Positions 8,791 to 18,345 of a stretch of DNA of 64,000 bases are shown here, in pieces. The DNA comes from Jeotgalibacillus campisalis (lineage in GTDB: Bacteria > Bacillota > Bacilli > Bacillales > Jeotgalibacillaceae), in the NCBI RefSeq assembly GCF_000829515.1, contig NZ_JXRR01000013.1, forward strand, positions 1 to 64,000, read 5' to 3'. Positions within the stretch are counted from its first letter, which is position 1. Every line of letters starts with the position of its first letter. The notes under the pieces were generated by a model. The model saw only the letters and a list, made by a program, of their open reading frames with translations. It was not told the origin of the DNA and made no database searches. The translations under genes and the position numbers were made by a program.

Positions 8791-9075
8791 TTGTTAAAAC
8801 CATTAGGTGATCGCGTAATTATTGAGTTGGTAGAATCAGAAGAAAAAACATCAAGCGGGATTGTACTTCCAGACAGCGCAAAAGAAAAGCCGCAGGAAGG
8901 CAGAATTGTCGCAGTCGGTACAGGTCGCGTTCTTGAAAACGGAGAAACTGTAGCGCTTGAAGTATCTGTTGAAGACCGCATTATCTTCTCGAAATACGCT
9001 GGAACAGAAGTGAAATACCAAGGCAATGAATACTTAATCCTTCGTGAGAGCGACATTCTGGCAATCGTTGGATAA
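8791..9075 (+). CDS. groES: co-chaperonin GroES
   Basis: GroES caps the GroEL cavity during ATP-driven protein folding in the cytoplasm. The 94 residues ([11 protein letters not shown].. to [12 protein letters not shown]) are near-identical to Bacillus GroES and contain the mobile loop around [12 protein letters not shown]. The start is TTG at 8791, nine bases after AAGGAGG (8775-8781), as in B. subtilis. A GTG at 8749 would lie inside CIRCE and is rejected. It is regulated by HrcA through the CIRCE element and is co-transcribed with groEL 100 bases downstream. Confidence 0.97.
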   Translation: MLKPLGDRVIIELVESEEKTSSGIVLPDSAKEKPQEGRIVAVGTGRVLENGETVALEVSVEDRIIFSKYAGTEVKYQGNEYLILRESDILAIVG

Positions 9076-9142
9076 TTAAACGAACCACTTACTTACTAGA
9101 TAAAGAGCATGACAAAATACATCAGGCAGTCTGGGATTTTAA

Positions 9143-10804
<1,662 letters not shown>

Positions 10805-10816
10805 TCTGTCCCATGG

Positions 10817-10832
10817 CCCTTGATGTCAAGGG
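10817..10832. repeat. palindrome CCCTTGA-TG-TCAAGGG behind groEL
   Basis: A perfect seven-base inverted repeat around two bases starts 12 bases after the groEL stop. It is followed at 10855-10880 by a direct repeat of TGACATAC (the second copy 11 bases after the first). There is no clear T run. It may be a weak groEL terminator or part of an attachment site for the adjacent integrase. Neither use is proven. Confidence 0.4.
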
Positions 10833-10888
10833 TTTAGCTTCACCCTGAAAGACAAAATGACATACTTTTGACATACCTAGCGGAGAAA

Positions 10889-11790
10889 ACACTATAAATC
10901 TAATGAGCCTCTCATAAGTTCACTGAACTTATGAGAGGCTTTTTCTTCGATGTCTTTAGTAATGTGTGCGTAAATATTCATGGTTGTGTTTATGTCTCCA
11001 TGACCTAATCGCTGCTGAAATTCTTTAACCTCTACACCAGCTTCAATTAACAGTGAGGTTTGGGTGTGTCGTAAAGAGTGGGGAGTAAGTTTTATTTATC
11101 CCACTAATTTTTAATAAACCTCTAGTTCCATATCTATATCCGACCCCGACCATTTTAAGGCGATCAGCTCACCTACTCGTCACCCACTATAAGCAAGTGT
11201 CAAAAACATGGGGTAGTCTTTATCTATGCCACTTTCCTTGGCAACTTATAGAAAATGAATAAGTTCTTCTTTTTCCATAAACCTAATTTCACCTTTACTG
11301 CTCTCTACCTCCTCAACGGTTTCCACTTTACGTGTGATTTTCGCAAAGTCGCAAGGACTGCCCATAATTATTTTTAAACCTACAGCTTTCCTAAAAATAA
11401 TTCTACCTGTTGCATGAATACCATCTAGAGTATTAAACGCATAGCCTGCAATATGCAGCGATGCAAGCATGGTTTGATACTGTTTACGCGTGATACCTTT
11501 TATTTTTTTATTTCCGAAGAACCTATTTAAGTGATCCAAGTTATGCTTTCGATTTCTCACAGAACTAATTTTAGCTGTGTCACGATAAGTCTTAATTCAC
11601 TTTAAAGTAAACTCTTGAAAGGTAATATTTTGTTCCTGAACATATGTGCTTTCATATACTTCCTTTTCTACTTCAACTGCGGCCATCTGAGCTTATTTTT
11701 TTGTCTTGAATCCTCCTTTAGATGAGAATTTCTTTTTCTCAGTAGACGGATCTAATCCCGTATATATTTGGAAGTGTCATTTGTTACCTC
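10889..11790 (-). pseudogene. tyrosine site-specific integrase, decayed
   Basis: Reading the minus strand recovers an almost complete phage/ICE-type tyrosine recombinase broken by stops and frameshifts. The N-terminal part (about 11700-11790) reads GLDPSTEKKKFSSKGGFKTK, then a stop. The core-binding domain (about 11246-11570) is open. The catalytic domain reads EKEELIHFL, a stop, then AYSG, a stop, then RVGELIALKW. The last piece keeps PHSLRHTQTSLL, RLGHGDINTT and the nucleophile region MNIYAHIT. At least five stops or shifts make it non-functional. The stop lies near 10889, next to groEL, consistent with an element that once integrated behind groEL. Confidence 0.88.
10906..10945 (+). terminator. 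long hairpin within the integrase 3' end
   Basis: A 17-base perfect inverted repeat starts at 10906 (AGCCTCTCATAAGTTCA) and closes with its complement at 10924-10940, followed by TTTTT. It looks like a strong plus-strand terminator for transcripts coming from groEL. The same bases encode the tail of the decayed integrase on the minus strand. Confidence 0.75.
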
Positions 11791-12496
11791 TTTTTAGTAA
11801 ATTAGCAACATTTATCCTTCCTTTTTTTAATTAAAGAATTGAGATCTGTGGGAAGTGAGGCATAGAGAGTAAAGTGCCTTGCATTTCTTTACTGAAGTTC
11901 GTAAAAGAATAAGGCATTAAAGACTGGCGACCTGCATGCCTTCCAGCGTGGCAAAGCTCTTGGAAAAATTGCTCTCGTTGGTGTATATAAGGGAGGCGAC
12001 TAGAAACTTCCCTACTTTCATGTAACTAGCTTATGTAGGTCTACAAGTCGCAAAGATTTGTGACTCTGATCCAATGCTGTAATCATTTGACGCTGTAAAT
12101 TTGTGTTTTTTGTACCTCTGAGTTATTAGATCTTTTAGAATTGTGGTTGTGTAGTAAGGAAACCTCAAACTAATCACCATCCTTACAAGTATTATACGAA
12201 TGTTCGTTCTGTTAATCGGAAAAATTACAAAAAATCGTTTAAAAAGTGGAGGGGGAATAAAACATAAATTTCTTATTCTCAAAAAACTAAAGTATAGGAA
12301 TTCATCTCCTGCCAATGTTGCCTATTATAATTAAATCCAAAACCTTATTACTATTAAATACTTTCAAGTTAATTTTAAAAATAAAGAATATGTTGAATCT
12401 AACTACTAAATATCTGAAAATTATATTAGACTAGAAGAAGATGGGATAGTTTTTAAAAAATGTTATTTTAATTCTAATTTTAGAGAGGTGTATTTG
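11791..12496. other. gene-poor region of the eroded island
   Basis: No intact gene is supported over about 700 bases. Around 11935-12001 a plus frame ending GKALGKIALVGVYKGGD then a stop resembles the tail of an alcohol-dehydrogenase-like protein, but the match is weak. A 94-residue minus frame at 12031-12315 has no ribosome binding site and an unlikely composition. On the minus strand a LexA-like box GAACGAACATTC (12198-12209) is followed directly by GTATAAT, but nothing recognisable lies downstream. Confidence 0.4.
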
Positions 12497-13705
12497 TTGA
12501 ATATATTACTATTGGTTATACTGTTTCTATTTGTATCCACAGTTATCATTTGGATAGCCCATTCGAAAACTAGTAAAAAAGAGATGCAAAAAAGGGAATT
12601 AGATCCTTCCATAGAAGAAACATATGAAGATCATCAATTAATTGAACAGATAACACCCTGGGAATTAAAAGAAATTAAATCAATGCCAGCTGCAACTAGT
12701 AATGAAATTTTATTAAACTCAAAATTAAAAAAAACAGTACAAGATATTGTAAGAGAATCAAAACCAAACATACTCAAAAAAGCTACTGGAAAACAACTGT
12801 TTGAAATAACATTTGCTCCCGAGATTCTTGAAGGGTTAAAAAACGGAAAATACAATTTAATGGATTCAAACCAAGTGCAAGGGGGCAAAAGGGCAATTGC
12901 TAGAGATCATAAAGGAAAATTAGTGGGTCATGGTAATTTAAGTAAGTACAAAAACTTAAAGGGTATAGCAACAAATGCTCTAACAGTTGCTGTTTCACAA
13001 GAACACCTTCAAGAAATTCGGGAAGAATTAACTACAATTAAAAATGGGTTAGAATCTTTAAAAGCGATTGAGTTGGATAAACATTATGCTTTAGCAGAAG
13101 GGGTTTTAGATTATTATCAACGTGTTAGTTCATTTTATCAGGAGACCAATACTATACCAGAAAAAATTCAAACTGAGTTAGAACAGGTCTATGTACAGTC
13201 ATTGCAGTCAGTTCGAGCCTTAATTAAAATGACAAACACCTTTTCAAATGATATAGAAAAGCTTAAAGGTTCTGTCTTTTGGAAAACTGAAAAACAGGTC
13301 AATGCTCTAATAAGTATTGCAAAAGAGTTTGAAAAGATACAAAAATATCAAACACAACATTTTAGAAATTTGATGGTTTTTATTAAGTTCTGCGAATTAA
13401 GTGGAGAACCTGACAATGTAGTGGCTTCAAACCTCACTAAAATTAATGAGCTCATCCAAGAAAATGTAAGTGTAGCAAATAAGGTTATTAATGAGGGAAG
13501 AGCCTATTCTAGATTTTTCGAGGCGAAGCTTAGGACCCTAGGACACATTTCTGGACAAAAAAGTAAAATGGAAGAGATGTTAAATTTTTTAGAAGAAATT
13601 ACACCGAAAGAAGAAATAAAGAATACGATCCACATCCCTCCAAGAACAATGATTATTGAATTGGTAGATGGCAAAGTTAAGTCTTTAAATAAGGTTTCGA
13701 ATTAA
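12497..13705 (+). CDS. unrecognised membrane-anchored helical protein
   Basis: I do not recognise this 402-residue protein. It opens with one hydrophobic helix (about residues 2-22) followed by a basic SKTSKKE stop-transfer, so the bulk should face the cytoplasm. A glycine-rich conserved-looking patch (near 115-150) precedes a long, almost entirely helical region (about 160-390) rich in E, K, L and I that probably forms coiled coils. The start is placed at TTG 12497, seven bases after AGAGAGGTG. A GTG at 12488 overlaps that site. The gene is markedly AT-rich against groEL and sits in a mobile island, so transfer is likely. Confidence 0.72.
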   Translation: MNILLLVILFLFVSTVIIWIAHSKTSKKEMQKRELDPSIEETYEDHQLIEQITPWELKEIKSMPAATSNEILLNSKLKKTVQDIVRESKPNILKKATGKQLFEITFAPEILEGLKNGKYNLMDSNQVQGGKRAIARDHKGKLVGHGNLSKYKNLKGIATNALTVAVSQEHLQEIREELTTIKNGLESLKAIELDKHYALAEGVLDYYQRVSSFYQETNTIPEKIQTELEQVYVQSLQSVRALIKMTNTFSNDIEKLKGSVFWKTEKQVNALISIAKEFEKIQKYQTQHFRNLMVFIKFCELSGEPDNVVASNLTKINELIQENVSVANKVINEGRAYSRFFEAKLRTLGHISGQKSKMEEMLNFLEEITPKEEIKNTIHIPPRTMIIELVDGKVKSLNKVSN

Positions 13706-14137
13706 TATTTTAGCTTTTAATTCCGGTTCCTAACCACCACTCAGCTAAAGTGTAAACGTTAAAGTAAGAAAGTGGAGTTTTGGCCATTATGCTGAGCCCA
13801 CCAACATTGTGTAACCGTCAAAAAGTAAAGGAAAGAAGAAATAAGAAGGTTCAAAAGTTGATATTGAAATTGAGTTGTAGAGATGAAGAGTTTGAACTTC
13901 TATTATCAAAGAATATAGGAGATTGAAATACGGGAATTAAAAGAAATTGTTAAAGGACAAGAGGAAGAAATGCGGCCGCCCAAGGAAAGGTTTAGCTAAA
14001 GTTGAAATGGACTTTAGCATCTATGACTGCAAAGAATATAGCATCCAAGAAATCCTGGACGCTACAAGGATGGAAGAGCTATTTTTTACCGGTATCTTGT
14101 CAACAGGTAGATAGGCTATATCCAGCCCATATGTTTT
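13706..14137. other. remnant region between two island genes
   Basis: The region carries the serine-resolvase tail described separately. Near 13750-13830 it has a stretch containing TGTAAACG that looks like an IS21-family end. No intact gene is seen. Confidence 0.4.
13923..14110 (+). pseudogene. serine resolvase/invertase C-terminal remnant
   Basis: A plus frame from about 13965 reads CGRPRKGLAKVEMDF, then YSIQEILDAT. This is the linker and helix-turn-helix of a small serine resolvase (consensus GRPRK ... YSVQEILDATGVSKATLYR). After the DAT residues the frame shifts, and a second frame gives AIFYRYLVNR and a stop at 14108. The catalytic N-terminal domain is missing. It is a decayed transposon or plasmid resolvase in the same island as the broken integrase. 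Confidence 0.55.
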
Positions 14138-14938
14138 CTACCCTCTAATATGTGGCTGGATGTTTTCTCTTATAAAATCACCTATGTAATCATCGTTCTT
14201 AATATATTTAGGGTATAATACATCAAAAGCTAATTTATTCATTTCTTCTATAGCACCTTTAAATCCTACATTATCGTAACTGCTGATAAAGGTATATAGA
14301 AACTCTTTTTTGGTGAAATCGTTATTATCTGTAATGCCTTCAAAGTAAGTTATATACATATCTAGCAAATGATACCCATCGAAACAGTACTTATTAATAT
14401 CCTGCTCTAGATAATTTAGTTCTAGATATGTATCTAAAAGCCTTTCCTTCAATAAATCAGAGTATTTAACAATCAATTCAATTCTTTCTTTTAAATCGTC
14501 TATTTCTAAAACTTCAATTTTTCCTTCAAAGATTTGTATTCCTTGTTGAACTTCCAGTTGTCTTTCAAATTGATTATCCATCTCCTTAACAGTCTCTTCT
14601 TCAAATAAAAGTTGCACATTTGATACTTCCGTATGAATTTTTTCTAGATAATTTAGGGAGTCCATTATTATTTTTATTGAAAGTTTATTTTTTATGGCAA
14701 CCCTCTCATTTTTATTGGAGTTTAAACTGTAAATAATTGCTATATAAGTGAAGATGCCACCTATCAATCCACCTCCTAACCCACTAAAGAAAGTAAACCA
14801 ATCACTGGTAGTCCCTTTAGTCCAAGGGGTAGGAAATAAAAAAATAAAATTAAAAATAATAGGAATTATTATAAATACTATAATTACGCTCAATACCAAT
14901 ACTGAAAGGAATTTTTTATCAAATATTTTTTGGTTCAT
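14138..14938 (-). CDS. unrecognised two-helix membrane protein
   Basis: A 266-residue protein with two N-terminal membrane helices (about 11-33 and 44-70). They are separated by a short outside loop ending TTSDWFTFFSG and a glycine-rich helix GLGGGLIGGIF, followed by a cytoplasmic helical domain of about 190 residues. This arrangement resembles many small accessory-region membrane proteins in Bacillus and in phage-defence islands, but I cannot assign a family or function. AGGAAG precedes the ATG. AT content is high and both neighbours are remnants, so recent transfer is likely. Confidence 0.7.
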   Translation of the reverse strand: MNQKIFDKKFLSVLVLSVIIVFIIIPIIFNFIFLFPTPWTKGTTSDWFTFFSGLGGGLIGGIFTYIAIIYSLNSNKNERVAIKNKLSIKIIMDSLNYLEKIHTEVSNVQLLFEEETVKEMDNQFERQLEVQQGIQIFEGKIEVLEIDDLKERIELIVKYSDLLKERLLDTYLELNYLEQDINKYCFDGYHLLDMYITYFEGITDNNDFTKKEFLYTFISSYDNVGFKGAIEEMNKLAFDVLYPKYIKNDDYIGDFIRENIQPHIRG

Positions 14939-15374
14939 ATTAACTCTTCCTTTCTAATGTAAACGCTAGAATAAAATTGACACTTTTTGCTCGATAGGAT
15001 TTTACACTTTTGCTCAATCAAATTATTACTTTAGTAAAATAGATCGCGACGTTATTTTACTGGAGGTTAGGATTTTGGAGGAGTAGTTAGTGTTATATAT
15101 TAAGATTCAGGAAAATGAGTGGTCCTACATCTGCTGTTCATTCAGCGCAAATTTCTGTAACACTAACATATAAACCGTGTAAGCCAAAACTAAATGCCAT
15201 TAGAATAACTGGTAGTGGGCAGAAATTCAACTAAGTTAGTGATCTCGGAATCTTAGAAAAAGAGTTTTAAGCCAAGAATAGAGTCTTTTATGGTAGCAAG
15301 TGAATCGATATGCCAGGCTAACCCCTCAATAATCGAGCCAGCTCTTGATCAATTAAAAGGCAAGGAGGAAAAGT
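14939..15374. other. intergenic region with inverted repeat
   Basis: The stretch 14957-15010 begins TGTAAACGC and contains two copies of a TTxACACTTTT(T)GCTC motif, typical of a transposase-binding end of IS21-family elements. An inverted repeat GTTAGTGTTA / TAACACTAAC lies at 15086-15095 and 15158-15167. A 39-codon frame (15115-15234) is present but unsupported. No gene is recognised. Confidence 0.4.
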
Positions 15375-15680
15375 ATGATTGTAAACAATATACTACTGAA
15401 GTTAAATGACCGAGATAAAATCATCCTAACACAAAACGATCTTCTAAGTATGAAAAACAAGATAGAGTACCTGCTTACCATACAGGTAGAGCTAAATACT
15501 CGTTCCGCGAAGATGATTATGACCTGCTTTTTATCACTACTTTTAAAACGCAGGAAGATATGGAAAAATACCTTTCCCACCCAAAGCATGTAGAAGCTGC
15601 CGAGTTTTTTCCAGTGTATTGGATACGCCGGCATCTTTTTGTTATGAGGCTTCTAGAAATTTTTCTGGTTAATAGGAAGG
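15375..15680 (+). pseudogene. Dabb-domain (stress-responsive A/B barrel) protein, frameshifted
   Basis: A good ribosome binding site (CAAGGAGG) precedes an ATG that reads MIVNNILLKLNDRD, the typical start of small Dabb proteins. After about 40 codons the frame is lost, and another frame continues with DYDLLFITTFKTQEDM and YLSHPKHVEAAEFF. A second shift restores the usual tail ASFCYEA. With two frameshifts in roughly 100 codons the gene is broken. Only a 72-residue hybrid peptide ending in the wrong frame could be made. Confidence 0.75.
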
Positions 15681-15690
15681 AGTGGGCGAG

Positions 15691-16257
15691 ATGACTGCAT
15701 GTTTATGGCCAGGGGATAACCAGCGTATGAAAGAGTACCACGATACGGAATGGTGCATCCCAACCGATGATGATCGATATATTTTTGAAATGCTCACCCT
15801 TGAAGGGGCTCAGTCAGGATTATCCTGGAATATTGTACTATCCAAACGAGATAGTTATAAAAAAGCATTTCATAACTTTGATATCAGCTGCTGTGCGGAA
15901 TTGACCGAACATGAACTGGAAGGAATAAAAGAAGAGCATCAAGTGATAAAACATATGGCTAAAATCCGATCCGTTAAAAATAATGCCATCCAAACGTTAA
16001 AAATACAAAAGGAATTTGGAAGTCTATCTGCTTTTCTTTGGGAATATGTGCAATTCACCCCCATCATCCATAACAGAAGCACCGATGAGGATATTCCGTC
16101 TCAAACTGACTTATCCATTCAATTAAGTAAAGACCTTAAAAAACGCGGGTTCAAATTTGTTGGTCCTGTCACGATCTATTCTTTTATGCAAGCTATTGGA
16201 ATGGTTGATGACCATATTTTAACCTGTCCTTTTCATACTAGTCATAGGACAAGCTAG
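15691..16257 (+). CDS. tag: DNA-3-methyladenine glycosylase I
   Basis: Tag removes 3-methyladenine from alkylated DNA by cleaving the N-glycosidic bond. The 188 residues show the family start CLWPG...YHDTEW, where Cys4 and His17 are zinc ligands, the EGAQSGLSW active-site block near residue 38, and the C-terminal VDDHILTCPFH with the other zinc ligands. The start is put at ATG 15691, nine bases after AAGGAG. A GTG at 15682 touches that site. It is a second alkylation-repair gene close to the AlkD-like gene at 17519, though they are not in one operon. Confidence 0.93.
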   Translation: MTACLWPGDNQRMKEYHDTEWCIPTDDDRYIFEMLTLEGAQSGLSWNIVLSKRDSYKKAFHNFDISCCAELTEHELEGIKEEHQVIKHMAKIRSVKNNAIQTLKIQKEFGSLSAFLWEYVQFTPIIHNRSTDEDIPSQTDLSIQLSKDLKKRGFKFVGPVTIYSFMQAIGMVDDHILTCPFHTSHRTS

Positions 16258-16360
16258 TGATGGTTGTAACAGTTGAGGAAAATAATTATAAAAGCATCAA
16301 AGCAGAAGTAAGAGAGAACATTTTAGATTGCATCCTCTGGTAATATGAAAAATAATCAGT

Positions 16361-16391
16361 CAAAAAGCCTGAGACACATTTGTCCCAGGCT
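16361..16391 (-). terminator. terminator of the GAF-STAS gene
   Basis: The stem AGCCTGAGAC / GTCCCAGGCT (16366-16375 with 16382-16391) has an A run on its left, which is a T run for the minus-strand transcript ending at 16412. Nearly the same hairpin occurs behind zinT at 50491. Confidence 0.78.
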
Positions 16392-16411
16392 CATTCAAAT
16401 TAATTTAGCCT

Positions 16412-17272
16412 CTACTTTCTATGAAGTTCGAACCCGATTTTATTAAGCGCACTTTCAACAGTGGATTCAATCTGAAATTGATTTACATCCACATGTGAGC
16501 GAATGGCTTGCATAGCCGTTTCCGGGCGAAGGCCAGTCAGGATTGGAATAATTCCTACCAAATCCAATAAATTTACGATTCGCATGAGATAGGTTACGAC
16601 TTCATCATTCATTCTGGTTATGCCGGATAAATCAATGAGGATCGTATCCAGGGACAACTGTTGACTCTTGAGTAAGGTCAGCTCTGTAATCCTTTCTACT
16701 CTGTTTAAATCTATATTTCCGATGATAGGTAAAATGGCTACTCCCTTTGTGATTGGAACGAGTGGTGCAGACAAGTCTTCTATCTGCTTAGTAGCCTCGT
16801 CCAATTCCAAAACATAGGAGAGCAATGAGCTCATGGTTCGGAACAATTTTTTATCACGTTCGGATAAATCAAAATAATTGGTATCCAGACCGCAAATGGT
16901 ACCGTAATTTCTGCCATCTTCATAATAGATGGGTACGCCTACAAAGCTTCCTCTTCCAAATGTCTCCGTAACGTTCAGTTCTTTGGATTGCTCGTTTTGA
17001 GTAATATCAGGAATAAGGAGCACCTCTTTTCCATGATCCACACTCAGCTTACAAAAGGTATCTTTAAAAGGGGAGCTGTCACCTTCGTTTAACAATGTTT
17101 CGTTTTTATTTACGACTTTAATGATTTCATTGGTACTGCTATCATTTTTAGCAATGAATAACGTATTAATGTCCAATAGTTCACTGATTGTATGCAGGAT
17201 ACTTTCAGCAGCTTCATCGAAGTTTTTAAACCTGTGGAGGGTGGGGCGGTTATAATCAGATGGTGAATTCAT
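16412..17272 (-). CDS. GAF-STAS domain regulator
   Basis: A 286-residue cytoplasmic protein with an N-terminal GAF sensor domain (about 15-155, containing GSFVGVPIYYEDGRNYGTICGLD in outline) and a C-terminal STAS domain (about 165-280). The STAS domain has the TILIDLSGITRMND strand-loop that carries the phosphorylatable Ser/Thr in RsbR/RsbS-like proteins. This layout resembles stressosome-type co-antagonists such as RsbR paralogues and YtvA, with GAF in place of LOV. A role in general stress (sigma-B) signalling is inferred, not shown. The STAS loop has TR at the usual Thr-phosphorylation region. It ends in its own terminator. Confidence 0.8.
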   Translation of the reverse strand: MNSPSDYNRPTLHRFKNFDEAAESILHTISELLDINTLFIAKNDSSTNEIIKVVNKNETLLNEGDSSPFKDTFCKLSVDHGKEVLLIPDITQNEQSKELNVTETFGRGSFVGVPIYYEDGRNYGTICGLDTNYFDLSERDKKLFRTMSSLLSYVLELDEATKQIEDLSAPLVPITKGVAILPIIGNIDLNRVERITELTLLKSQQLSLDTILIDLSGITRMNDEVVTYLMRIVNLLDLVGIIPILTGLRPETAMQAIRSHVDVNQFQIESTVESALNKIGFELHRK

Positions 17273-17518
17273 CTATAACTTCCTTTCAAAATAGGTCACT
17301 TGCTTCATTGTAAGTACTTATGCAATAAAATGACAGCACAAGCTAGATAGATCTAAGTATATCAGACAATTGGCGGTTATCAATGAATTGAAATATGCGA
17401 AACCGGGGCGTTCCATACATAATGTTATAAGATTGTAAAAAGGTTTTAAAGATGGGCTCGTCTAATCAAGGGGAAGAAAAGAAGAACAGCTGTAAAAATA
17501 AAAATTTAGGTGAGCGTA

Positions 17519-18193
17519 ATGCTATCAAATGAAAAGTATGTTGATGAGCTTGTAAAAGTATATACCCAGCCTATTGAATTGGCGTATGCTGACTGGTCTA
17601 AAAACTATATGAGGAACCAATTTGAATTTTTAGGGATTCGAACACCTTTACGGCGAAAACGTACGAAGCAGTTTTTCAATGAATTTGGAGTGCCGGCAAA
17701 AGAAAATCTGGAATCTATCGTCCTTGCTTTATGGGAACGGTCAGAAAGAGAGTATCAAAAAGCAGCGCTCGATCTGCTGGTAAAGGTAAAAGAAGACCTT
17801 ACCCCTGAAGATATGCCCTGGTTGAGTTCTTTAATCGTTAAAAAGTCATGGTGGGATACCGTGGATGTGCTTTCGCCACATATAATGGGGCATCTGTTTA
17901 CTGCCTATCCCGAACTAATCTCACAATATGCTGATCAATGGATTTCAGATGATAATATTTGGCTGCAAAGGTCAGCGCTGCTATATCAGCTTTACTATAA
18001 GAACAAAACGGATGAAGAGCGTTTATTTCACTATATTGTGAAGAGGGCTGACAGCGAAGAGTTTTTTGTTCAGAAAGCTATAGGGTGGGTATTGAGGGAA
18101 TATGCGAAAACCAACCCTTTAGCTGTAAGAGAGTTTGTTTCCTTACATGAGTTAAAGACGCTAAGCAGACGGGAAGCGTTGAAGAATTTGTGA
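17519..18193 (+). CDS. AlkD-like DNA alkylation repair protein
   Basis: A 224-residue all-helical protein of the AlkC/AlkD HEAT-like repeat superfamily. These proteins excise bulky or cationic alkyl purines such as 7-methylguanine. Conserved features are GIRTPLRRKRTKQF near residues 33-46, SWWDTVDVL near 110, WLQRSALL near 145, and the late KAIGWVLREYAKT helix. The start ATG 17519 follows AGGTGA by about five bases. A GTG at 17510 overlaps that site. It ends just before a long inverted-repeat terminator shared with bceB. Confidence 0.9.
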   Translation: MLSNEKYVDELVKVYTQPIELAYADWSKNYMRNQFEFLGIRTPLRRKRTKQFFNEFGVPAKENLESIVLALWERSEREYQKAALDLLVKVKEDLTPEDMPWLSSLIVKKSWWDTVDVLSPHIMGHLFTAYPELISQYADQWISDDNIWLQRSALLYQLYYKNKTDEERLFHYIVKRADSEEFFVQKAIGWVLREYAKTNPLAVREFVSLHELKTLSRREALKNL

Positions 18194-18252
18194 AGTAGTT
18201 AAATTACATTAAATGATATACAAGTTTGTCAGATGGAATTTTGCAGTTATAA

Positions 18253-18330
18253 AAAATCCCCTGTCCTAACAATGCAGAACTATCTCTGTTAAACAGAGAA
18301 AGAAATTTAGCATCCAGGACAGGGGATTTT
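18253..18330. terminator. bidirectional terminator, long inverted repeat
   Basis: The perfect 15-base arms AAAATCCCCTGTCCT (18253-18267) and their complement (18316-18330) enclose a smaller hairpin TCTCTGTT-AAACAGAGA. The element lies between the convergent AlkD-like and bceB genes and can serve both directions. Confidence 0.8.
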
Positions 18331-18345
18331 CCTATTCAATTATAT

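Noticed and set aside
12031-12315. 94-codon minus frame
   Set aside because: No ribosome binding site, odd composition, and it runs through a LexA-like box and a -10 element on the same strand.
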